A stretch of 27,813 bases of DNA from Candidatus Microgenomates bacterium. Lineage in GTDB: Bacteria; Patescibacteria; Microgenomatia; JADHYG01. The DNA lies in assembly GCA_016782545.1 (NCBI GenBank), contig JADHYG010000008.1, positions 1 to 27,813 of the forward strand, read 5' to 3'. This document shows positions 1 through 6,166 of this stretch, piece after piece. Position 1 is the stretch's first letter; every line of letters begins with the position of its first letter. The translations under genes and the position numbers were made by a program. The notes below the pieces were generated by a model. The model was not told where the DNA came from and made no database searches. It saw only the letters and a program-made list of their open reading frames with translations.

Positions 1-349
1 AGCCTTTAAACTTGCTTTTCTGAATAAGTCTTGGAATTTCTTTTTTTAATTTTAACGAAAGTCTTTCATCAGCATCTATGGACAAAATCCAATCACCAGA
101 GGCTTTTTGCAGGCCAAAGTTGCGCTGTTTGGAAAAATCATTTTCAAATTTTTTTAGAAAAATCTTTTTTGTATATTTTTCCGCAATTTTAACTGTTTTG
201 TCTGTACTACAAGAATCAATGATAATAATTTCATCCACGATTTTTTTTATGTTCTCCAAACAATCTTTAATATTATTTTCTTCATCTCTGGTAATAATTA
301 TTGCTGAAATCGTTGGGGTTTTAAAAGTCATTGAGCCTAAGTTTACCAT
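1..349 (-). CDS. GT2 family glycosyltransferase, 3' part outside window
   Basis: Only the first 116 codons are present; the gene leaves the window at position 1. The N-terminus reads like a GT-A glycosyltransferase of family 2: an initial strand ISAIIITRDEENNIKDCL, then VDEIIIIDSCSTDKT (nucleotide-sugar binding Asp), then GDWILSIDADERL with the DxD-type metal site. Family 2 enzymes of this short cytoplasmic type often elongate lipopolysaccharide or cell-wall glycans; the acceptor cannot be told. ATG at 349 is taken as start because AAGGA lies about 9 nt upstream; ATG at 331 is an alternative. A GATAAT hexamer at 355-360 (minus) could also be a -10 box, which would make 331 the better start. 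It is divergent from the 864-aa secreted protein, with a 49-nt shared spacer. Confidence 0.85.
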   Translation of the reverse strand, partial: MVNLGSMTFKTPTISAIIITRDEENNIKDCLENIKKIVDEIIIIDSCSTDKTVKIAEKYTKKIFLKKFENDFSKQRNFGLQKASGDWILSIDADERLSLKLKKEIPRLIQKSKFKG

Positions 350-361
350 CAAATATTATCC

Positions 362-389
362 TTGACAAATAGTCCTTTATTGATATATT
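362..389 (+). promoter_or_regulatory. Promoter for the beta-propeller/lipase gene
   Basis: TTGACA at 362-367, 16 nt spacer, then extended -10 TG-A-TATATT at 381-389. The ATG at 399 begins 10 nt after the -10 box, so the predicted transcript has almost no leader. No Shine-Dalgarno motif precedes the ATG. Confidence 0.7.
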
Positions 390-398
390 CTAAGATTA

Positions 399-2993
399 AT
401 GATAAAAAAAACTTTTTTTATCATCTTTTTTCTACTCTTGTCATTCTTTCTTATTCCAATTATTTCTCCTGCTTTTGCTCTCACTTGGACCAAACATGAA
501 AATAATCCTGTTCTAGATTTAGGGTCGGAAGGAAGTTGGGACAGTATTGATGTTTCTTCTCCTTTTGTGCTTTTTGACGGCACTACCTACAAGATGTGGT
601 ATCAAGGCTACGGTCCACTAAATGGAGTCAGCACGTTGCGAATCGGCTATGCTACCTCTCCTGACGGCAAAAACTGGACAAAATATGAGGGGAATCCTGT
701 TCTTGAATCAAACCCTAACATCCCAGAAGAAAGAAATGTCGCTGAACCAGCAGTTCTATTTAGCGAACAGATTTACGAGATGTGGTATACTTCCTTTTCA
801 AACACGCCTGCAAATTTCCGTATTGGCTACGCCACTTCTCCTGACGGCATTAATTGGACGCATCATTCTAATTATGTCCTTGTTCCCAGTGAAAACTGGG
901 AAGAAGAAGGAGTAGTCAGTCCTTTTGTTTTAAAAGAAAATAATGTTTATAAAATGTGGTATGCCGCCAGAGATGGTGTTGGCATCTGGCGCATTGGCTA
1001 TGCTGTTTCTGATAATGGTATTACTTGGATAAAAAATGAAAATAATCCCATCATAGAAGCTACAACTCCATGGGAAAATTCTGTTGTTGTATTGCCCAGA
1101 GTTATAAAGTTTGATTCGTTTTACGAAATGTGGTATCACGCAGGTCCCATGATCCCCATAGTTTTTGCTTATGCGAACTCCTCAGACGGCATTAATTGGT
1201 CAAAACCAGCCGAAGAAAATCCGGCCCTAGAGCGCGGACCGAGCGGCTCTTTTGATCACAATTTAATTGTCGCTCCATCAGTGGTTAAAAGAGAAGATGT
1301 TTACCAGATGTGGTATGGCGGCTCTGATGGCTCGCATTGGCGCATTGGTTATGCCTCAACTGGAGAAATCCCCACTCCTCCCCCTTCAAAATTACCTCTT
1401 ATCCTCCTGCCCGGTCTAGGAGCAAGCTGGAATTTTCAAAGCATTTTTTTAGGCAATAATGTTCCTCAATCAGAATGGAAAATGACTCCTTTTGTTAAAC
1501 ATTATGACAATCTTATTGCCACTTTAGAAAACGCTGATTATACTAAAAATGAAGATTTATTTGTTTTTAATTACGACTGGACTAAGCCAATTGACCAAAT
1601 CGCTGATGATTTTAAAGAATATATTGACGGTGTTGTTGACCCTCCCCAAGGAGAATCTTCTGGAAAAAAAGTTAAACTTATTGGTCACAGTTTGGGTGGT
1701 TTAGTGGCCAGAGCCTATATCCAAAATAATCCTGATAATCATCAAGTTAATCAGCTTATCACTCTTGGCTCGCCTCACAAAGGCGTTGTCCAGATTTATA
1801 AGGCCTGGGAAGGCGCCGATCTTCATAATCTCTTAGAAAACCCACTGCGTCTTACTGCCGAACTTATTTTAGCTTTAAGAGGAAGAAAATATCAAAACAA
1901 AGTTGAAGCTATCAAAAATATGATCCCCTCTTTAAAAGATCTGCTCTTTATTGATGATTATTTAAAAAAACATCCTTGGGGAAAAATCATCTCAGAATCT
2001 TCTTTAAAACAGCAAAATTCATGGCTTAAAAACTTAGGCGTTTCCGATGAACTTAAAGACCTGCTTAACCCTGTCGTCGGTAAAAGTAAAATAAATAATA
2101 CCTCAAGATGGCTGAAAGTCGTTCGTCAATCAAGTCTTGATAAGAAACTTGGCCGCTGGGAAGACGGTAGGCCCGTTGACGAAGAATATGAAATCGGCGA
2201 TAAAACAGTTTTAGCTGCTTCAGCCGGTCTTGAAGACACAACCACTACTGAAGTTGCTTTAGATCATGGAGATTTAGTCAGAACACAAGAAGGAATCACC
2301 ACCATTCTTTCTCTTTTAGAATTAGATGCTGTGCCTATAGTTAATTCATATCCTTCAGACACGCCCTATCTGGTTTTTGTTCTCGCCTCACCAGGCAATC
2401 TTAGAGTTACTAATCCTTCGGGAGAAAAAGCTGGCTTTGATATTTCTCCGCCAACCATTCCTCAATCTTTATTTTTAACTGATGAGAAAATGATTGTTAT
2501 TCCCGGTGCTATTGACGGAAAATATAAAATTGAGATTGTTGGTAATGGCGAAAGTGGCGCTTATCGACTTCTTATTGGTCATTTAACTGAAAAAGAAGAT
2601 GTCTGGCAAGAATATCAAGATGAAATTTCACCTTCAGAAACTGACACTTATACCATAGAAATAGATGAAAACCTTGAGACAACACCTTTAGCCCTTGCGC
2701 TTGACATTAAATCTAAACTTAAAGAACTGTTGATAAAAACAAATCAATCATCATTGTCATGGAAACGAAAAATGAGAATCAAGACTTATATTTTTAAAAT
2801 CCTGACTCGACTTGAAGCTGCCATCGGCTTACTTAAAGCTAATAAAAATCAGATGGCAAAAAAAATCATTGAAAAAGCTATTTTAGATTCTTTAAAGATG
2901 AGGGCTTACATGGAAAAATACAAAGTAGAAGCTCCTTTAGGCCCAACCAGAACAATCATTGACTCCCTCTACCAACTCCACCAGCTTTTGTAA
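399..2993 (+). CDS. Secreted beta-propeller (GH43/GH130-like) and LCAT/PGAP1-like lipase fusion
   Basis: 864 aa. Residues 1-28 form a signal peptide or anchor (Lys-rich start, long hydrophobic run, SPAFA before the mature part). Residues about 30-325 hold five repeats with the pattern xxPxV...YxMWY...RIGYAtSpDGxxW, typical of five-bladed propellers of glycoside hydrolase clans such as GH43 or GH130. Residues about 335-630 are an alpha/beta hydrolase: PGLGASW, nucleophile Ser431 in GHSLGG, probable acid Asp601 in GDKTV and probable His623 in DHGDL, as in LCAT/PGAP1-type lipases. The rest is a small beta domain and a Lys-rich helical tail. It probably acts outside the membrane on a glycan- or lipid-linked substrate; I could not confirm glycosidase catalytic residues, so the propeller may only bind. 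Its last 41 codons recur at 4001-4123. Confidence 0.8.
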   Translation: MIKKTFFIIFFLLLSFFLIPIISPAFALTWTKHENNPVLDLGSEGSWDSIDVSSPFVLFDGTTYKMWYQGYGPLNGVSTLRIGYATSPDGKNWTKYEGNPVLESNPNIPEERNVAEPAVLFSEQIYEMWYTSFSNTPANFRIGYATSPDGINWTHHSNYVLVPSENWEEEGVVSPFVLKENNVYKMWYAARDGVGIWRIGYAVSDNGITWIKNENNPIIEATTPWENSVVVLPRVIKFDSFYEMWYHAGPMIPIVFAYANSSDGINWSKPAEENPALERGPSGSFDHNLIVAPSVVKREDVYQMWYGGSDGSHWRIGYASTGEIPTPPPSKLPLILLPGLGASWNFQSIFLGNNVPQSEWKMTPFVKHYDNLIATLENADYTKNEDLFVFNYDWTKPIDQIADDFKEYIDGVVDPPQGESSGKKVKLIGHSLGGLVARAYIQNNPDNHQVNQLITLGSPHKGVVQIYKAWEGADLHNLLENPLRLTAELILALRGRKYQNKVEAIKNMIPSLKDLLFIDDYLKKHPWGKIISESSLKQQNSWLKNLGVSDELKDLLNPVVGKSKINNTSRWLKVVRQSSLDKKLGRWEDGRPVDEEYEIGDKTVLAASAGLEDTTTTEVALDHGDLVRTQEGITTILSLLELDAVPIVNSYPSDTPYLVFVLASPGNLRVTNPSGEKAGFDISPPTIPQSLFLTDEKMIVIPGAIDGKYKIEIVGNGESGAYRLLIGHLTEKEDVWQEYQDEISPSETDTYTIEIDENLETTPLALALDIKSKLKELLIKTNQSSLSWKRKMRIKTYIFKILTRLEAAIGLLKANKNQMAKKIIEKAILDSLKMRAYMEKYKVEAPLGPTRTIIDSLYQLHQLL

Positions 2994-3051
2994 CTTTCTC
3001 TTTATCGACAAACTCTGATTATGAAATGAAGTGGAAATATTTAATAATACC

Positions 3052-3066
3052 TAATTAACAGAAAAA
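3052..3066. repeat. Left copy of a 15-bp direct repeat
   Basis: TAATTAACAGAAAAA here is identical to 3992-4006. The two copies bracket the three small minus-strand genes. Confidence 0.6.
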
Positions 3067-3087
3067 ACAATCACCACTCAAATCAAA

Positions 3088-3115
3088 TACTTCAATGAAT
3101 TAATTCATTGAAGTA
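3088..3115. repeat. 28-bp perfect palindrome
   Basis: The two 14-nt arms (first arm TACTTCAATGAATT) are exact reverse complements with no loop. It lies 95 nt after the stop of the secreted fusion gene. It may be a cruciform, a dimeric operator or a weak bidirectional terminator; there is an A tract on its right side but no clear U tract for the plus transcript. The rest of the 2994-3252 spacer shows nothing else I recognise. Confidence 0.75.
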
Positions 3116-3252
3116 AAAAATTATTGGGATTTTTACTTTCTTTATTGGGAGAATTCTGAAGTTTTGAGATGAAAAAAAGAAGAAATAGTCTGTAATAAAT
3201 ATATACTCTCTTGCTAATAAATTACAACTCTAGATTTAATACAAAATCTTTT

Positions 3253-3438
3253 TCATATTACTCCAATACTCTGAAAAATTGCCTCTAAGCTTTGAGCAAA
3301 ATCAGAATCTCCATCTTCCTCTCTAATAACTGCTAAAAGACAACCAATTTGATCTTCAGGTGATAATTTAAGTCCAGCAAGAATTCTTTCTTCTTCATCT
3401 TCTCCTTGTTCTTTAAAATATTGTAGTTTTTCACACAT
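3253..3438 (-). CDS. Small acidic protein of unknown function
   Basis: 61 aa, rich in Glu and Asp, with a plausible helical core around AGLKLSPEDQIGCLLAVIREE. No family recognised. The best evidence that it is real is the promoter in front of it: TTGAAC, 17 nt, TATAAT, ending 10 nt before the ATG. It is the last of three small genes in one orientation within a segment bounded by 15-bp direct repeats, so it may be part of a small acquired module. There is no signal peptide or membrane segment. Confidence 0.55.
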   Translation of the reverse strand: MCEKLQYFKEQGEDEEERILAGLKLSPEDQIGCLLAVIREEDGDSDFAQSLEAIFQSIGVI

Positions 3439-3448
3439 ATAATTGAAG

Positions 3449-3477
3449 ATTATAACACAACAAAGTAATTAGTTCAA
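3449..3477 (-). promoter_or_regulatory. Promoter for the 61-aa small gene
   Basis: On the minus strand TTGAAC (3472-3477), 17 nt, TATAAT (3449-3454). The -10 ends 10 nt before the ATG, giving a predicted leader of about 4 nt. Confidence 0.7.
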
Positions 3478-3728
3478 AAACTGAATTTTAATACTTTTAA
3501 TAAATCTTTTAAAAAATATTTTTCAGACTTCTCGTACGACATTTTTTCTGGAGGAGGATCTTCTTCACCATACATCATCCTTTCAAATCCGTCTGAAGCT
3601 ACTAAATTAAAATTAACTCTATTCAAAAGTTTTGGATGAAAAGAACGTTTCTCTTTTCCTCCAACGATGTCTCCAGGAAAAATAAAACCCATTTCCAAAT
3701 CATCTAGTATTCTTTCTCTTCCACACAT
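3474..3728 (-). CDS. Small protein of unknown function
   Basis: 84 aa. N-terminal half MCGRERILDDLEMGFIFPGD and a C-terminal Lys-rich helix (YFLKDLLKVLKFSF); no family recognised. There is no signal peptide. Its stop overlaps the -35 box of the promoter of the next small gene, so the three small genes are tightly packed in one direction. A weak TACTTT lies 5 nt before the ATG, and I see no convincing promoter or Shine-Dalgarno site, so expression is uncertain. Confidence 0.45.
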   Translation of the reverse strand: MCGRERILDDLEMGFIFPGDIVGGKEKRSFHPKLLNRVNFNLVASDGFERMMYGEEDPPPEKMSYEKSEKYFLKDLLKVLKFSF

Positions 3729-3791
3729 ACAAAAAAGTATTGGCAGAATTTAATAATATTTTCAGAAAAAAGTAATTGGGGCAGTTTTATT

Positions 3792-3965
3792 TTAAGGTCT
3801 AGAAGCTGACCATTGTTCGGCAGCGGCTCTCGTAGCGTCTATATCTTCAACTATTTCTTCTAACTGATCATGGTCTAAAACATAAGCAAGGTCAATTCCA
3901 CGCTCAAAAGCAATACTAGGCATTTTATCTATTTCTTCTTGTGTTAATGGTAGTGTTTCCTTCAT
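3792..3965 (-). CDS. Small acidic protein of unknown function
   Basis: 57 aa from ATG at 3965 (an in-frame ATG at 3974 would add three residues). I prefer 3965 because a TATAAT at 3975-3980 ends 9 nt upstream, which puts the other ATG before the transcription start. The sequence begins MKETLPLTQEEIDKMPS and contains the acidic helix LDHDQLEEIVEDIDATRAAA. Its length, charge and start (a Pro-Leu-Thr-xx-Glu-Glu-Ile pattern) recall small antitoxins or regulatory proteins, but no toxin-like partner is evident and I do not assign a function. First gene of the three-gene island. Confidence 0.5.
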   Translation of the reverse strand: MKETLPLTQEEIDKMPSIAFERGIDLAYVLDHDQLEEIVEDIDATRAAAEQWSASRP

Positions 3966-3974
3966 AGATAACAT

Positions 3975-3980
3975 ATTATA
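3975..3980 (-). promoter_or_regulatory. -10 box for the 57-aa small gene
   Basis: TATAAT on the minus strand, 9 nt before ATG 3965. The expected -35 position carries only a poor match (TTCTGT). Confidence 0.5.
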
Positions 3981-3991
3981 ACAAATTTTGT

Positions 3992-4006
3992 TAATTAACA
4001 GAAAAA
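3992..4006. repeat. Right copy of the 15-bp direct repeat
   Basis: Identical to 3052-3066. The last six bases also start the duplicated gene tail at 4001. Confidence 0.6.
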
Positions 4007-4123
4007 GCTATTTTGGATTCTTTAAAAATGAGGGCCTATATGGAGAAATACAAAGCGGAGCCTCTCTTAGACCCAACCAAAATAATCATTGACTCTCTTG
4101 ACCAGCTCCACCAGCTTTTATAG
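4001..4123 (+). pseudogene. Orphan duplicate of the last 41 codons of the propeller/lipase gene
   Basis: Same length (123 nt, including the stop) as 2871-2993 and clearly homologous. It encodes EKAILDSLKMRAYMEKYKAE followed by PLLDPTKIIIDSLDQLHQLL and a stop, against a nearly identical tail in the parent. It has no start or upstream domain. Substitutions are mostly at third positions or conservative, so the duplicate was probably once under selection as part of a full second copy whose body was lost. Confidence 0.8.
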
Positions 4124-4127
4124 ATTA

Positions 4128-4181
4128 TTGACAAATCCTAGCTTCTTGATAAATTCCAATTGAACTTGACAAATTCTAGCT
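4128..4181 (+). promoter_or_regulatory. Two 16-bp direct repeats each holding TTGACA
   Basis: TTGACAAATCCTAGCT at 4128-4143 and TTGACAAATTCTAGCT at 4166-4181, offset by 38 nt. The second TTGACA has TAAATT 17 nt downstream (4189-4194), so it could be a promoter for the 4286 gene, with transcription starting just before the 30-bp palindrome. A second, closer candidate is TTGCAA 4253-4258 with TTAAAT 4276-4281, which would make the mRNA leaderless. Confidence 0.4.
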
Positions 4182-4212
4182 AAAATTTTAAATTATATTC
4201 AGAAACCTTTTT

Positions 4213-4242
4213 CCAAATTTTCCGCTTAAGCGGAAAATTTGG
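4213..4242. repeat. 30-bp perfect palindrome upstream of the PaaX/Cas2-like gene
   Basis: Arms CCAAATTTTCCGCTT and AAGCGGAAAATTTGG are exact reverse complements. It ends 43 nt before the ATG at 4286. A near-identical copy lies after the gene at 5073-5102. Position suits an operator for the HTH protein it precedes; alternatively both are copies of a small palindromic repeat. Confidence 0.8.
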
Positions 4243-4285
4243 ACAGATGTTTTTGCAATTATTACTGCCTAAATATTAAATAAAC

Positions 4286-4978
4286 ATGAAAAACACAACA
4301 CCAAAAAACTTTAAAAAAGAATCAATTAAAGTAGAAAAAAGACTTCCACTTTCTGAAAAACACTTAAAAGAAATCTCTACTCTTCTTTATAATAAATATC
4401 AAAAAGAAGAAAGAAAAAGAAAATATGCTCCTGTTAAAGAGGTGCTTACGCTCTTGGCAAGGGCGGGCTTTTTAGCCATGGCATTAGTTGCTCCAAACAC
4501 AATTGTCCTTGCAAAAGAACTTTTTCCAGAAGAATCAGAATGGAAAAATTGGAAAAGATATAATCCATCTTATCTAAAAAGTACGCTGGCAAGACTTGAA
4601 AAGCAAAAAGAAGTAAAAATCACAGAAGAAAATGATCAACAAATTGTTAAACTCACCACGCGAGGAAAAGTTAAGTTATTAAAATATACTCTTAAAGAAT
4701 TAAAAATTAAAAAACCTAAAAGATGGGATGGTAGGTGGCGATTAATTATGTACGATATTCCTAAAAAATATAAAACCTCCCAGGAATTCTTTCGTACCAT
4801 GCTTAATTATCTTTCTTTCTATCCTTTTCAGAGAAGTGTTTACTTATTCCCCCATCCTTGTGAGGATGAAATCGAATACTTGCGGCAAATCTTAGGAATT
4901 GATAGATATGTAAGAATTTTAATTGTTGAAAAAATTGAGCATGATGAAGCTTTTCGTACTTATTTTGGACTAACTTAA
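4286..4978 (+). CDS. PaaX-like regulator with Cas2-like C-terminal domain
   Basis: 230 aa, soluble and Lys-rich. Residues about 45-130 look like a winged-helix DNA-binding domain (VKEVLTLLARAGFLAMALVA, then SYLKSTLARLEKQKEVKI, which fits a recognition helix and wing). Residues about 143-225 match the PaaX C-terminal/Cas2-type ferredoxin fold: RWDGRWRLIMYDIPKKYKTS, FYPFQRSVYLFPHPCEDEI, RYVRILIVEKIEHD. In Cas2 the Asp in the first strand (here in YDIP) binds metal. Such proteins are common in Patescibacteria and are often labelled PaaX regulator or Cas2. No cas1 or CRISPR array is nearby, so I favour a regulator. Near-identical palindromes flank it. Start chosen as the first ATG after the spacer; no Shine-Dalgarno site. 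Confidence 0.75.
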   Translation: MKNTTPKNFKKESIKVEKRLPLSEKHLKEISTLLYNKYQKEERKRKYAPVKEVLTLLARAGFLAMALVAPNTIVLAKELFPEESEWKNWKRYNPSYLKSTLARLEKQKEVKITEENDQQIVKLTTRGKVKLLKYTLKELKIKKPKRWDGRWRLIMYDIPKKYKTSQEFFRTMLNYLSFYPFQRSVYLFPHPCEDEIEYLRQILGIDRYVRILIVEKIEHDEAFRTYFGLT

Positions 4979-5072
4979 AAATCAACAATTTTTCTCATTT
5001 TTTTTCATTTTATCCGTTATTTTCTTACATTTTCTCAGTTATTTTCTTAATCTTTAAACCTATTTAAAACCT

Positions 5073-5102
5073 CCAAATTTTCCGCTTAAGCGTGAAATTT
5101 GG
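5073..5102. repeat. Second copy of the 30-bp palindrome
   Basis: Differs from 4213-4242 at two positions in the right arm (GTG in place of GGA), leaving a slightly imperfect palindrome. It lies between the convergent PaaX/Cas2-like and cupin genes, where it could end transcription from both sides, although U tracts are poor. The 12-mer GTTATTTTCTTA also occurs twice nearby (5016-5027 and 5038-5049). Confidence 0.75.
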
Positions 5103-5159
5103 TGATTGTGAAAACTGTTAAAAACTATGGAGAAGCTAACTGGAGAAAGAAAGTTAAAG

Positions 5160-5540
5160 CTAAACAACTATTGTTTTGCCGGATTTTGCAGAGGCAATGC
5201 CGAGGGCGATGTATTCAACTTGCTCATTACCAATATTTTTCATAACATGAACCTTGCGCATGGGAATAACCACCGCGTCTCCCTTCCCCAATTCCTCCTC
5301 TTCGTTGTCAATTTTTATTGATGCTTGGCCATTCAAAATAATGAAAATTTCTTTCATGCTTTCATGATAATGGGCTTGAAAAGACTTCCCCACTCCCAAC
5401 TGACACCAATTAATCATGGGAATTTCGCCTTTAAGCAAATCGCCTTTTTTAAACAAAACCTTTTTAAGCACGCCCGGCGCTTGAGGATCTTCATGACTGG
5501 CCGGAATAAATTTTAATTCTTTAAAGCGAATTATTTTCAT
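5160..5540 (-). CDS. Small cupin-fold protein
   Basis: 126 aa, single cupin domain about residues 40-115. The conserved cupin motifs are visible: motif 1 around QAHYHESMKEIFIILNGQA (His-x-His and Glu metal ligands) and motif 2 around GDAVVIPMRKVHVMKNIG (second His). Single-domain cupins bind a metal and range from sugar isomerases to small-molecule sensors, so the substrate is unknown. No signal peptide. It starts 42 nt after the tRNA-Val 3' end in the same direction, with a 16-nt hairpin between, and could be transcribed with the tRNA. No Shine-Dalgarno site. Confidence 0.75.
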   Translation of the reverse strand: MKIIRFKELKFIPASHEDPQAPGVLKKVLFKKGDLLKGEIPMINWCQLGVGKSFQAHYHESMKEIFIILNGQASIKIDNEEEELGKGDAVVIPMRKVHVMKNIGNEQVEYIALGIASAKSGKTIVV

Positions 5541-5551
5541 TATTTAAGAAC

Positions 5552-5567
5552 GCGCAATAAATTGCGC
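5552..5567 (-). terminator. Short GC hairpin between tRNA-Val and the cupin gene
   Basis: GCGCAAT, two bases, ATTGCGC. It lies 16 nt after the tRNA 3' end on the minus strand and is followed by GTTCTT. It could be a weak terminator or a tRNA processing signal. Confidence 0.4.
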
Positions 5568-5582
5568 TATTGCAAGTGTTTG

Positions 5583-5655
5583 TGGCCGCTAGCGGACTTA
5601 AACCACTGACCTCTCCGATGTGAACGGAGCGCTCTGTCAACTGAGCTAAGCGGCC
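5583..5655 (-). tRNA. tRNA-Val (CAC)
   Basis: 73 nt, full cloverleaf. Acceptor GGCCGCT pairs perfectly with AGCGGCC; D stem GCTC/GAGC; anticodon stem CTCCG/CGGAG with loop TTCACAT, anticodon CAC (valine, codon GUG); variable loop AGGTC; T stem AGTGG/CCGCT; discriminator A. No CCA is encoded. The D loop is AGTTGACA and the T loop TTTAAGT, so position 19 is A and position 56 is U, a compensatory replacement of the near-universal G19-C56 pair. The first 10 nt overlap the end of the GIY-YIG gene. Confidence 0.9.
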
Positions 5656-5909
5656 ATTTTAATTTTCTGATCTTTAATGATCTGTTCAATAATATCTTTT
5701 CTCTTCAATCTCTTCAACTTATATTCGATTTTCTTCGCCTCTTTTGATTTTGCATATTTTTGGCTAAAAACTAATTCCCATGGTCGTAAATTCTTAGTAT
5801 ATAATGATTTACCAAGCTTGTGCTCTTTTAATCTCCTCTGAAGATTATTAGTGCTGCCAATATAATATCTCCCATTTTTCTTACTTTTTAGTATATAAAC
5901 CAAGTGCAT
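5646..5909 (-). CDS. GIY-YIG domain nuclease (UPF0213/YhbQ type)
   Basis: 87 aa, just one GIY-YIG domain. Visible motifs: VYILKSKKNGRYYIGSTNN (the GIY and YIG strands as VYI and YIG), Arg in QRRLKEHKLG, and Glu in SKEAKKIEYKLKRLKR, which holds the likely metal-binding acid. Single-domain members are common in bacteria with poorly known roles in DNA repair or mobile DNA. Its stop lies within the tRNA-Val gene and its start lies only 8 nt from a broken tRNA copy sharing CGTTCACATCG with that tRNA. So the gene sits exactly between two tRNA-Val-like anticodon arms, as expected of DNA inserted at a tRNA. Confidence 0.85.
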   Translation of the reverse strand: MHLVYILKSKKNGRYYIGSTNNLQRRLKEHKLGKSLYTKNLRPWELVFSQKYAKSKEAKKIEYKLKRLKRKDIIEQIIKDQKIKMAA

Positions 5910-5916
5910 AATCTAT

Positions 5917-6050
5917 CGATGTGAACGAGCGTCCCGATGCTCCGACTCACGTCGGAGGTCGGGATCCTCCGACGGAGTCCGATACTCGGCTCGTGCGGAG
6001 TCATCGGACCGACCTTACGTCGGGACTCTAACCAGCTGAGCTACACGACC
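5917..6050 (-). pseudogene. Broken tRNA 5' half (copy B), split by a palindromic element
   Basis: From 6050 the minus strand reads GGTCGTGTAGCTCAGCTGG, then TTAGAG: acceptor strand and complete D arm. A 96-bp GC-rich element (5931-6026) follows, then GCTCGTTCACATCG, an anticodon arm with the same loop (TTCACAT, Val CAC) as the intact tRNA-Val. No T arm or CACGACC acceptor partner follows; the GIY-YIG start codon comes instead. So this is a remnant and cannot fold as a tRNA. Confidence 0.7.
5931..6026. mobile_element. 96-bp GC-rich palindromic element inside tRNA remnant B
   Basis: Begins GTCCCGA and ends TCGGGAC (perfect inverted ends), with nested inner repeats such as CTCCGAC...GTCGGAG. 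It interrupts the remnant just after the D arm. It is far more GC-rich than its surroundings and too short to encode anything, so it would be a non-autonomous element. The ends resemble the cores of the palindromes at 12364-12395 and 27084-27111. Confidence 0.65.
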
Positions 6051-6065
6051 AATTACTGACAAACA

Positions 6066-6157
6066 GATCTAACCAACTGCTTGCCCCGCATACGCGCCAC
6101 CGTGAGGCCCCGCCATGCGGGGCGAACGGCAAGCGTTGTGTGGGGAGCTACACGACC
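6066..6157 (-). pseudogene. Broken tRNA 5' half (copy A), split by a palindromic element
   Basis: Starts with the same GGTCGTGTAGCTC as copy B (17 bp shared, 6145-6161 against 6038-6054). It is interrupted inside the D arm by GC-rich sequence and resumes with CAGTTGGTTAGAT. After the D arm it becomes unrelated and lacks an anticodon stem, T arm and 3' acceptor strand. Confidence 0.65.
6079..6134. mobile_element. GC-rich palindromic element inside tRNA remnant A
   Basis: Outer arms GCTTGCC (6079-6085) and GGCAAGC (6128-6134), inner arms CCGCAT (6086-6091) and ATGCGG (6115-6120), with a GC-rich centre. Another 10 nt (6135-6144) separate it from the tRNA acceptor part. Confidence 0.6.
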
Positions 6158-6166
6158 AATTTCTTA

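Noticed and set aside
78..365. Plus-strand 95-codon reading frame
   Set aside because: It is the antisense of the GT2 gene on the minus strand, which shows clear family motifs.
4286..4978. CRISPR-Cas locus because of the Cas2-like domain
   Set aside because: No cas1, no effector gene and no regularly spaced repeat array in the window; the palindromes occur only once on each side.
5917..6157. Functional tRNA genes with introns
   Set aside because: Both copies lack the T arm and a 3' acceptor strand (CACGACC is not found downstream), so splicing out the inserts would not give a tRNA.
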